64,000 bases of DNA from Palsa-661 sp035535015 (GTDB lineage Bacteria; Actinomycetota; Acidimicrobiia; Acidimicrobiales; UBA8190): the NCBI GenBank assembly GCA_035535015.1, contig DATLQU010000060.1:93439-157438 (forward strand). The letters run 5' to 3'. Numbering within the stretch: position 1 is the stretch's first letter; each line of letters begins with the position of its first letter. Below, piece after piece: positions 28,654 to 36,156 of the stretch. The notes under the pieces are model-generated. The model did no database searches. It worked only from the letters and a program-made list of their open reading frames with translations, and had not been told where the DNA came from. A program made the position numbers and the translations under genes.

Positions 28654-29679
28654 TCAAGGGCCCGGCAGCCATTTCCCTTCGGGGCTGAAGAAGTCGGCCG
28701 GTGGCCAGGACTGGAGGAACTGCTGCGCCCCCTTCCGGCCGCTGGCGAACAGTCGGTCCTGGGTAGCCGTGTCGATGCCGAAATTGGTGGCCGAGACACC
28801 GGTCGTGTCGACGAAGATCGTCCGCTGGGTGGTCTTGTCGTCGTCGAGGTGGTAGGCGTCATGTTCGTCGATCAACGTCTCCAGACAGGCGATGGCCAGT
28901 TGGAGCGTGTTGGACGTGGGTTGCATGGTGGCATCGGGTTCCGTGCGGGCGGAGAGCTTGACACCGAAGGTGGGCCAACGCGGTTCTCTGTCCGGTCGGT
29001 CGAAGATATCGACCGGGAAGTTGGCCAGCATGCCGCCGTCGACGAACGTCGCCTTGGTGCCGGGCAGGACATAGGGCTTGTAGAAGAAGGGAATCGACAT
29101 GGATGCGCGGACTGCGTCGACTATGGGCAACGTGTCGGGATCGATGTCGTAGTGGGCTCGACAGTCCCAAGGTAACCTCACCAGCTCTCCTCTGGTGACG
29201 TCGCTGGCCATGACGACGAGTCGGTAGCGCTCGTTCGAAGGCAGAGCAGAACCGGGGTCGTCGTGGTCGGAGATCCGCAGGTCTCCGAACGTCGTCACAC
29301 CCTGGTTCTCCAGATGACCGGCCAGCCAGGAGAGGAGGTAGTCACCCTTGTAGATGCCCCGGCCCAGGAGAAGCTCGGCGCCCTCACCGAGCAGGCCCAG
29401 ATGATCGAGCGGGGTTTCGTCGCGGAATTTCGTGTAGTCGACGCTCTTCATGATGTCGGTGATCACGCTGACGTCGTTCCCGGTAAACACACAGGCCGCC
29501 AGCAGCGCACCGACGATGGCCCCGGCGCTCGTTCCGGCGATGCGGGGAAAGGTGTAACCGTCCGAAGCCAGGGTAGTGATCGCACCGACCAGGCCGATGC
29601 CCTTGACGCCACCACCTTCGAGGACGAGGTCAGCCTTCTTCTCGTTCGATGCTTCGGGGATGACGGGAGCAGCAACCAT
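28654..29679 (-). CDS. Patatin-like phospholipase
   Basis: 341 residues. Catalytic dyad and oxyanion features are present: glycine-rich loop LVLEGGGVKGIGLVGAI (residues 18-34), nucleophile Ser51 in GTSAGAIVGALLAA, and the Asp of DGGMLANFPVDIF near residue 218. No signal peptide is seen, so it is probably a cytoplasmic acyl hydrolase acting on phospholipids or storage lipids. The ATG has GGAGG upstream. Just beyond this leader sits a 14 bp tandem repeat. It is convergent with the acetyltransferase gene (67 bp gap). Confidence 0.9.
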   Translation of the reverse strand: MVAAPVIPEASNEKKADLVLEGGGVKGIGLVGAITTLASDGYTFPRIAGTSAGAIVGALLAACVFTGNDVSVITDIMKSVDYTKFRDETPLDHLGLLGEGAELLLGRGIYKGDYLLSWLAGHLENQGVTTFGDLRISDHDDPGSALPSNERYRLVVMASDVTRGELVRLPWDCRAHYDIDPDTLPIVDAVRASMSIPFFYKPYVLPGTKATFVDGGMLANFPVDIFDRPDREPRWPTFGVKLSARTEPDATMQPTSNTLQLAIACLETLIDEHDAYHLDDDKTTQRTIFVDTTGVSATNFGIDTATQDRLFASGRKGAQQFLQSWPPADFFSPEGKWLPGP

Positions 29680-29697
29680 GATGGTGACCTCCGCTCT

Positions 29698-29736
29698 CAG
29701 AACGATCCGGTCAGAACGATCCGGTCAGAACGATCC
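29698..29736. repeat. 14 bp tandem repeat (2.8 copies) in the patatin leader
   Basis: CAGAACGATCCGGT at 29698-29711 and 29712-29725, plus an 11 bp partial copy at 29726-29736. It lies 18 bp upstream of the patatin start, next to its ribosome-binding site. Confidence 0.95.
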
Positions 29737-29879
29737 AGGGGGACAGTACGCACCGACCGTCGCCTCCGCCCTCGCTCGTCAAACGGGCGGGCAAGCCATT
29801 CACGGGATTTCCTTTCTGCCGTAGGGCCGTTGTTGGGTGTGGGTCGCGACTCCGGGTGACGGAAGTAGCCGTCGTCGTC

Positions 29880-29945
29880 GGCGCCGTGCAGGGTCGGCGG
29901 CGCCGTGCAGGGTTAGGCGACATGCAGGTCAGGCGACATGCAGGG
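29880..29945. repeat. Two adjacent short tandem repeats downstream of the cupin gene
   Basis: GGCGCCGTGCAGGGT occurs at 29880 and 29899 (19 bp period). It is followed by AGGCGACATGCAGG at 29915 and 29931 (16 bp period). No gene is seen in 29740-29975. Confidence 0.85.
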
Positions 29946-29975
29946 TCAGGATGATCCAGAGGCCGTGAAGATCGG

Positions 29976-30512
29976 TTACCGAGGGGCCCGTGCGGCGCCG
30001 AGGAGCGCCACGAAGATGACAGCCGGTTCCGACGTCTTGTTACGCCAGGCGTGACGGGTGCCGTTCTGGACCACGCAGTCACCGACGCCGAGACGGACCT
30101 CCTGGCCGTTGTCGAGCTCGAGCCAGACTTCGCCGGAGACGACCAGATCAAGATCGACGGTGTCGGTGGTGTGCATTCCCGGGTTGTCGGGTTCCATGGC
30201 CTCGGCCAGGCCGGGCAGCTTGGTTCCCAACTCCACCAGCGCCGCTTCGAGGTCGAGGTCCGCCGGCATGGCCACCGAGTCGGGCCCGAGAGTGAAGAAG
30301 TTGAAGCGATACCCACCCGGGGGCGGGAAGTAGCCGACGCGCTCCGGTGGGTTCCCCTCGGTGGGCAGGGCCGGCGGCGTGTCGGATCCCCACAGCTGGT
30401 GGAATTCCGTGCCCGGGAGGAGTGAGACGGCGATGGGATCGATCTGGGTATCGGCCACGATGACCGACGTCCCGTCCTTCTTCTGTCCCGTCACCACGCA
30501 GCGCACGCCCAT
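29976..30512 (-). CDS. Cupin-domain protein
   Basis: 178 residues. The C-terminal half is a single cupin barrel: NPGMHTTDTVDLDLVVSGEVWLELD (motif 1, with Glu and the first metal-type ligands) and VQNGTRHAWRNKTSEPAVIFVALLG (motif 2, with His). The N-terminal half (FHQLWGSDTPPALPTEGN) matches the extension of cupins found near short-chain dehydrogenases and aromatic or lipid catabolism genes. The catalytic role is undefined; it may bind metal and a small acid. Confidence 0.82.
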   Translation of the reverse strand: MGVRCVVTGQKKDGTSVIVADTQIDPIAVSLLPGTEFHQLWGSDTPPALPTEGNPPERVGYFPPPGGYRFNFFTLGPDSVAMPADLDLEAALVELGTKLPGLAEAMEPDNPGMHTTDTVDLDLVVSGEVWLELDNGQEVRLGVGDCVVQNGTRHAWRNKTSEPAVIFVALLGAARAPR

Positions 30513-30610
30513 AGCGGTCCCCCTTCTGTTGCTCCGCGCATTCCAGCCTGCGCTCGTGAAGGCCCGAGGCTAGCGAAGGCCCCGGCTCGTGGGGGGCGCG
30601 GCCGTCGGGG

Positions 30611-31768
30611 TCAGGGCCCGAAGCGGTCCACGAGGAACGGCCGGAGTTCGGTGGGAACCGGTTGCCCGAGAAGACACCCCGCCACCAGGGCGGCGCTGTA
30701 GGGACCGAGCAGGAGGCCTTCGGTGCCGTGGCCGGTCACGAGGTGGACGTTCTGCCAACCGGGGACGGGGCCGAGCACGGGAAGGCCGTCGGCCGATACC
30801 GGACGCAGTCCGACCCGGACGTCGAGCACCGTGGCCGGGCCGAGCCCGGGGGCCAGGGTGAGACATCCCTGGAGCAACTCGGCCAGGCCGGCCACCGTCG
30901 GACGATGGTCGAAGTGGGCGTCTGGTTCGTAGGTCCCGCCGCAGGCGACCCGGCCACCGGGCCAAGCCACCAGATAGTGGTGGAAGACCGGGGCGACGAT
31001 CGGCCATCGGCCACTATCCCCGGAACCACCGGCGCCGGTACCGGCGTCGGCCGGATCGGGCAGCTGCATGTGGACGATCTGGCCCTTGACCGGCTCTACC
31101 GCAATGGCCACCGCCAGCTGGTCGCCGAAAGCCGGTGACCAGGCTCCTCCGGCCACGGCCACGGCGCCGCAGGAGAGAGCGCCGGCGTCGGAGTCGATCC
31201 CGATCACTCGGTCCCCTCGGCACCGGAAGGCGGTGACGGTGGCCTCGAGCCGGCGCACTCCTCGTCGTAGCGCCGCCTCGGTCAGCGCGGCGGTGATCAG
31301 CCGGCCGTCGATCCGGGCCGCCACCGGATTGTGCAAAGCCCGGCGCATCTGACCGAGCGGTGGAAAGAGCGCTCGCGCCTGCTCCGGTGAGACCTCGGAG
31401 ACGACGTCCGGTGACCGGGTGAGGGCCAGCTGGGCCTGGCTGGCGAACCAGTCGTCCTCCCCGGGCTCGCTGGCCACCAGCAGGAGCCCGCACTCGGCAT
31501 AGCCGGTGTCGGGAGCGCCGTCGTCGGCCAGCCGGGAGATCAGGGTCCGGTAGTGGGCGGCAGCGGCCAGGCCGAACGAGAAGCAGCCGCCGTCGGGATT
31601 CCAGGTGGTCTCGGGCGAGAGGATGCCGGCCCCGGCATCGGTGGCCCGACCGGTGTGGTGACGGTCGACGAGGACCACCTCGGCCCCGAGGCCGGCGAGC
31701 TCGTAAGCGAGCGCCGTGCCGACCAGACCACCGCCGACGACGACCACGTCATAGGTGGCGTCGCTCAC
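30611..31768 (-). CDS. FAD-dependent amino-acid/glycine oxidase-like oxidoreductase (DAO family)
   Basis: 385 residues. The N-terminal FAD-binding motif is VVVVGGGLVGTALAYELAG, followed by the acid that binds ribose (VVLVDRHHTGRATDAGAG) and the C-terminal FAD segment VTGHGTEGLLLGPYSAALVAG. The substrate domain in between (VEPVKGQIVHMQLP) is that of DadA/ThiO-like oxidases of amines or D-amino acids. It is solitary, oriented with its neighbours, and overlaps none of them. Without a thiamine or glycine-cleavage neighbour the substrate cannot be assigned. Confidence 0.82.
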   Translation of the reverse strand: MSDATYDVVVVGGGLVGTALAYELAGLGAEVVLVDRHHTGRATDAGAGILSPETTWNPDGGCFSFGLAAAAHYRTLISRLADDGAPDTGYAECGLLLVASEPGEDDWFASQAQLALTRSPDVVSEVSPEQARALFPPLGQMRRALHNPVAARIDGRLITAALTEAALRRGVRRLEATVTAFRCRGDRVIGIDSDAGALSCGAVAVAGGAWSPAFGDQLAVAIAVEPVKGQIVHMQLPDPADAGTGAGGSGDSGRWPIVAPVFHHYLVAWPGGRVACGGTYEPDAHFDHRPTVAGLAELLQGCLTLAPGLGPATVLDVRVGLRPVSADGLPVLGPVPGWQNVHLVTGHGTEGLLLGPYSAALVAGCLLGQPVPTELRPFLVDRFGP

Positions 31769-31819
31769 CGGAACCCGACGAGGCCGTGCGCGGGAGACAC
31801 CGGGGTTGGCACCGTGGTC

Positions 31820-32956
31820 TCAGCGAAAGTCGACGCCGATGGCGACGGCGGCCTGACCGGCGGCCGAGCGGTAAGCGGCCTCGACCAGCCGATGGGCCCG
31901 CAGGGCGTCGTCGAAACCGGGAACCGCCGGCTCAGCCTTCCGCACGGCGTGCACCCAATGGCGATCGGCCGGATAGGTGAAGAAGACGAAGTCGCTCCGG
32001 TTGATCCCGAGGGCGGCGAAATGCTCCTGCCGCATGGCGGCCAGGTCGAGTCGCTCGGCCGGGGTGTCGGGCTGTTGAACGAGGTAGCCGTCCTCCTGCG
32101 CTCCAACGATGAAGTCGGTGGTGGCCTCGACGGCGCCGCGTTCGAAGAAGATCTCGAACCGGCGCTCCTCGCGGCCGCGGACGCCGTTGAAGATGGTGAG
32201 AATGGTGCCGACGACGCCCGACTCGTGCTCGACCGTCAGCGCCGCCACATCTTCCACGTCGTATCCGAAGACCGAGCGGCTGGAGGCGTAGACGCGGACG
32301 GCCGGTCCGAAAAGCCAGGAGACGATGTCGGCGCTGTGGACCGAATGTTCGAGCAGTGCACCCCCACCAGCCTGGGCCCGGTCCGATCGCCAGGAGCTGT
32401 GGCCGGGGACGACGTCACCGGTGGGCCAGTACTGGTCGTCGCGCAGGGTGTAGCCCATGGGCCGGCCCAGTTCGTTGCTCTCGACCGTCTTCCGCAGCCG
32501 GTTGATGATGGGATGGAACCGCGAGTGGAAGCCCACCTGGGCGGTCAGCCCCGATCCGGTGACCGCGTCGCAGATGGCCCGAACGTCGGCGAATGTCGGC
32601 GCCAGCGGCTTCTCGCAGAACAGGGGCTTGCCCGCCGCCAGGGTGGCCTGGACCAGGTCGAGGTGGGTGGACGTGGGCGCCGCGATCATGACCGCCTCGA
32701 CGGCCGGATCGGAGATCACGTCGTAGGGGTCGGTGCTCATCCGGCCGAAGGGGCAGTTCCGCTGGACAGCGTCGCGGGCGTCGGCCGACGGGTCGGCGGC
32801 GGCCACGGCCACGATCTCGCCGTCTTCGGCCAGTTTCCGCAGTCCGTCGGCGTGGACCTGGCCAATCATCCCGCAGCCCAGCAACCCGATCCCGAGCCGA
32901 TCAGTCGCCGGCCGCCCAGTCACCGGCCGCCCAGTGGTCGGCCGCCCGGTCGCCAC
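31820..32956 (-). CDS. Gfo/Idh/MocA-family NAD(P)-dependent dehydrogenase
   Basis: 378 residues from GTG 32956. The Rossmann motif GLLGCGMIGQVHADGL comes after an odd N-terminal tail. The family EKP motif (CEKPLAPT) and the C-terminal alpha/beta domain with a His-bearing helix (LLEHSVHSADIVSWLFG) are intact. It oxidises or reduces sugar-like or inositol-like alcohols; the substrate is unknown. The tail (ATGRPTTGRPVTGRPATDR) is encoded by 15 bp repeats and is not part of the fold, so a later in-frame GTG could also be the start. Confidence 0.85.
   Translation of the reverse strand: MATGRPTTGRPVTGRPATDRLGIGLLGCGMIGQVHADGLRKLAEDGEIVAVAAADPSADARDAVQRNCPFGRMSTDPYDVISDPAVEAVMIAAPTSTHLDLVQATLAAGKPLFCEKPLAPTFADVRAICDAVTGSGLTAQVGFHSRFHPIINRLRKTVESNELGRPMGYTLRDDQYWPTGDVVPGHSSWRSDRAQAGGGALLEHSVHSADIVSWLFGPAVRVYASSRSVFGYDVEDVAALTVEHESGVVGTILTIFNGVRGREERRFEIFFERGAVEATTDFIVGAQEDGYLVQQPDTPAERLDLAAMRQEHFAALGINRSDFVFFTYPADRHWVHAVRKAEPAVPGFDDALRAHRLVEAAYRSAAGQAAVAIGVDFR
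32902..32946. repeat. 15 bp x3 tandem repeat encoding the dehydrogenase N-terminal tail
   Basis: CAGTCGCCGGCCGCC, CAGTCACCGGCCGCC and CAGTGGTCGGCCGCC at 32902, 32917 and 32932. They encode repeats of T-G-R-P-x on the minus strand. Confidence 0.9.
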
Positions 32957-32986
32957 AGTCGTCGTCCCCCGTCGCCGCAGGCCGGC

Positions 32987-33742
32987 TCAGGCGCGCCGGC
33001 CGGCCGACATCCGCTCCACCTGGGCCCGGATCGACGCGGTGGTCTCGGCCGACGACCAGATGGCCCGGACCTCGGGATCCACGACCGGCGCGTCTACGGC
33101 CATCCGCTCGGTCGCTGGTCGGCGGAGCTGGGCCTTGGCCAGCCGGAACGCCCCGGGAGCCACGGCGCCGAGCTCGGCCGCCACCGCCAGTGCCCTCTCG
33201 AGCAGGCCGTCGGCGGCCACGATCTCGTGCGCCAGTCCGGCGGCCACGGCATCGGCCGACTCGTAGAGCCGACCGCTCAGGACGACCTCCTCGGTCTGGT
33301 CGCCGCAGGCCCAACGCAGGATCTCGAGCGCCGAAACGGGGAAGGGCACCCCGACGAGGAGTTCGGAAGCGCCGATCCGGCCACCCTCGACCATGATCCG
33401 ACGGTCACAGGCGCAGGCCAAGATGCAACCACCGGCCACCGCCGGGCCGTTGACGGCGGCGACCACCGGCAAGGGGAAGGCGAAGAGGCGAACGAAGGCG
33501 GCGCTCAGCAGAGGAAGCAGCTGCTCGAGATAGGGCGCACCTCCTTCGATCACCTGTTGCAGGTCGAGGCCGGCGGAAAAAACCCGGCCGGTGGCCGTGA
33601 ACACCACGGCGCGGGCGTCGGTACGCTCGACGCTGTCGAGGGCATCGATCAATTCCCCGAGCAGCACGTCGTCGAGCGCGTGGACCTTGCCCTGGTCGAG
33701 CCGGACGATGGCGATCTCGTCGCGCCTCTCGATGGCGATCAC
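32987..33742 (-). CDS. Enoyl-CoA hydratase/isomerase family protein
   Basis: 251 residues of crotonase fold. Visible are VVFTATGRVFSAGLDLQQV (oxyanion strand, SAGxDL), VVAAVNGPAVAGGCILACACD (second oxyanion Gly), and GASELLVGVPFPVSALEILR. The crotonase catalytic acids are not obvious: one position is Glu in ASELLVG, but the second typical Glu is replaced. The activity may therefore be hydration, isomerisation or hydrolysis of a CoA ester. It sits 30 bp upstream of the Gfo/Idh gene on the same strand. Confidence 0.85.
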   Translation of the reverse strand: MIAIERRDEIAIVRLDQGKVHALDDVLLGELIDALDSVERTDARAVVFTATGRVFSAGLDLQQVIEGGAPYLEQLLPLLSAAFVRLFAFPLPVVAAVNGPAVAGGCILACACDRRIMVEGGRIGASELLVGVPFPVSALEILRWACGDQTEEVVLSGRLYESADAVAAGLAHEIVAADGLLERALAVAAELGAVAPGAFRLAKAQLRRPATERMAVDAPVVDPEVRAIWSSAETTASIRAQVERMSAGRRA

Positions 33743-33885
33743 CGGCTGGTCCCGGCGTTCATCACAGGAGTCGCAGGAGAGCCGGAGGCGACGGCCGCGG
33801 CCCGTCGGCCGAACAGGATCAGGATCATCGCGCCAGGCTACAAAAGGCCGCCTCCGGGAGGGAATCCGCCGGTGCGGGCAGGCGG

Positions 33886-36156
33886 TTAGGCCAGCCGGGG
33901 GGAGCGGACGGCGTCGACGAGCGAGAGCAGTGCCCGGACGTCGAAGGGTTTGGTGAGGAATCCCACCACGCCGCGGCCGAGCAATTGCCGGACCTCGTGG
34001 GCGGCCGCATCGCCCCCCACCACGGCCACCGGGATCCCGGCCGTCGCCGGATCCTCGCCCAATCGGTCGAGAACGGCTGTCCCCGGCATGTCGGGCAGGT
34101 TGAGGTCGACCAGGATCAGATCGGGCATGTGCTCGCGGGCGAGCTCGACGCCGAGGGAGCCGTGCATGGCGGCCAGCAACTCAATGCCCGGTCGCCGGGC
34201 CAACACCCGCTCGACCAGCTCCAGGTTGGCCAGGTCGTCCTCCATGAGCAGGACCCGGAAGGGGCCGCCGTCGGTGTCGCCGCCGATGGCGTCGGACCAG
34301 CCAGCCGCAGGGGAACCGGAATTGACGTCTGGTGCTTCTGTGGCCGTGGCCAACTCCACGAAGAAGGAGCTGCCCTCCCCGACGGCCGATGCGAATCCGA
34401 TTCGGCCCCCCATCCGCTGGACCAGGTGCTGGGACAGAGCCAGTCCCACCCCGGTGCCCTCCACCCCCGTCATCTCTGCTCCCAGCCGGTCGAAGGGGGT
34501 GAAGACCCGGTCGCCGTCCTCGGCGTCGATGCCCCGGCCGTTGTCGACCACCAGCAAACGAAGATGGCCGGGGGCGCCCTCCTGGCAGGAGACCTCCACC
34601 CAGCCGCCCGGCCGGTTGTACTTGACGGCATTTGAGAGCAAGTTGAGCAGCACTTGCAACAGCCGCTGCCGGTCGGCGTGGACGAGGAGATCCCGGCCCG
34701 GCCCTATGGTCACCCGGACTTCCACGCCGGCGTCGTCGGCCATGGGCCGGCTCAGCTCGACGGCGTCGTTCACGATCTCAGCCAGGGCCACCGGCGTCAT
34801 CAGCAGGTCCAGATGGCCCGACTCGATCCGGGCGATATCGAGGACCTCGTCGATCAGATCGAGCAGATGCCGTCCGGCCCGCAGGATGTGGTCGACGAAA
34901 CCGGACTGCTCGTCGGGGAGCTCGTCCATCTGCAGCAGTTGGGAGAAGCCGAGGATCGAGTTGAGCGGCGTCCGCAGCTCATGGCTCATCCGGGACAGGA
35001 ATTCGCTCTTCGCGTGACTGGCCCGCTCGGCCGCTTCCCGGGCGTCGCGCAACCTCTGTTCGGCCGTGATCCGGACCGTCATATCCCGAGTCACGATGAC
35101 GGCACCGGCGAAGGCGCCGTCATCGTCGAAGACGGCCTGGCCCCGGGTGTCGAGCGTCACCCAGTGGCCCTCGGCGTGCTGGACCCGGAAGCGGGTTTGG
35201 ACGCTCGGCTTGGTCCCCGCCACCATCCGGGCGAAGTCGTCGACGACACGTGCGGAGTCTTCGGGGTGGACGCGGGCCAGCAGATCGGGTACAGCCAGAT
35301 CGCCGAACCTCCGGCCGAGCACCCCGTGGTCGGCGGCGCTCACATGCTGGACGGCACCGTCGCGGCCGAGCAGGGTGATGATGTCGGGGCTGGCCTGGAG
35401 CACGGTGGCCAGCAACCGCTCCCGGGCCGCCAGTGCCTTTTCGGCCTCGGTCCGCTCGGTGATGTCGGTGGCCAGGGCGCCCATGGCGTAAGGCGATCCG
35501 TCGTCGTCGAAGAGCAGGAAGCGCGAGACCCGGAATTCCCGTACCCCGGCGCGGGTGTGCATCCGGTCGTCGGAGACCAGAGGGACGCCGGTCTCCAGCA
35601 ATACCCGCTCGCGCTCGGCGATCAGGGCGACGTCGTCGGGCCAGCTGTCGGAGGCCGTGGCCCCCACCAGGTCGTCCACCGGCATGCCCGTCACCCGCGA
35701 CCACTGACGGTTCACGATCAGATACCGGCCCTGGAGGTCCTTCAGGACGATCGACGAAGGCGAGTACTCGAGGATCCCCCGCAACCGGACTTCGTCGTCG
35801 CGCAGGATCTCGTCGGTTTCCTTCTCCTCGGTCACGTCGCGCCCCGCGCCGTAGACGACCGTCCGTGACGCGTTGACCCGAGCCGTCCACTCGAACCAGC
35901 GCCATCCCCCGTCATGATGGCGAAGCCGAACCCGCAGACCCGTCACCTCGGACCCCGACCGCAGGCGGGCCAGCGCGGCGGCCACCCCATCGGCGTCGTC
36001 GGGATGGAGAAGATCGGCGGCGCTCGTTCGGGGCGGTCCGCCGGCCGCATCGCCGAGGGCCCGACTCATGGACTCGTTGCACCAGACGATCACCCCGTCG
36101 GTGTCGGCCTTGCAGAGCATCTGTCTCGAACGCGCCAGGGTGGCCGCCGTGCTCAT
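33886..36156 (-). CDS. PAS multi-sensor hybrid histidine kinase with C-terminal receiver (copy 1)
   Basis: 756 residues, cytoplasmic (no membrane helix). Three PAS domains lie roughly at 10-115, 125-240 and 250-375. Then comes a HisKA domain with phospho-acceptor His near 391 (SRMSHELRTPLNSILGF) and HATPase motifs (NLLSNAVKYN; VDNGRGIDAEDGDRVF; GVEGTGVGLALS). A receiver follows with its Asp near 682 (ILVDLNLPDMPG) and Lys (FLTKPFD). The ATG overlaps the preceding kinase stop by 4 bp. Domain order and sequence are paralogous to the gene upstream, so this looks like a tandem duplication. No dedicated HTH regulator is adjacent. Confidence 0.92.
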   Translation of the reverse strand: MSTAATLARSRQMLCKADTDGVIVWCNESMSRALGDAAGGPPRTSAADLLHPDDADGVAAALARLRSGSEVTGLRVRLRHHDGGWRWFEWTARVNASRTVVYGAGRDVTEEKETDEILRDDEVRLRGILEYSPSSIVLKDLQGRYLIVNRQWSRVTGMPVDDLVGATASDSWPDDVALIAERERVLLETGVPLVSDDRMHTRAGVREFRVSRFLLFDDDGSPYAMGALATDITERTEAEKALAARERLLATVLQASPDIITLLGRDGAVQHVSAADHGVLGRRFGDLAVPDLLARVHPEDSARVVDDFARMVAGTKPSVQTRFRVQHAEGHWVTLDTRGQAVFDDDGAFAGAVIVTRDMTVRITAEQRLRDAREAAERASHAKSEFLSRMSHELRTPLNSILGFSQLLQMDELPDEQSGFVDHILRAGRHLLDLIDEVLDIARIESGHLDLLMTPVALAEIVNDAVELSRPMADDAGVEVRVTIGPGRDLLVHADRQRLLQVLLNLLSNAVKYNRPGGWVEVSCQEGAPGHLRLLVVDNGRGIDAEDGDRVFTPFDRLGAEMTGVEGTGVGLALSQHLVQRMGGRIGFASAVGEGSSFFVELATATEAPDVNSGSPAAGWSDAIGGDTDGGPFRVLLMEDDLANLELVERVLARRPGIELLAAMHGSLGVELAREHMPDLILVDLNLPDMPGTAVLDRLGEDPATAGIPVAVVGGDAAAHEVRQLLGRGVVGFLTKPFDVRALLSLVDAVRSPRLA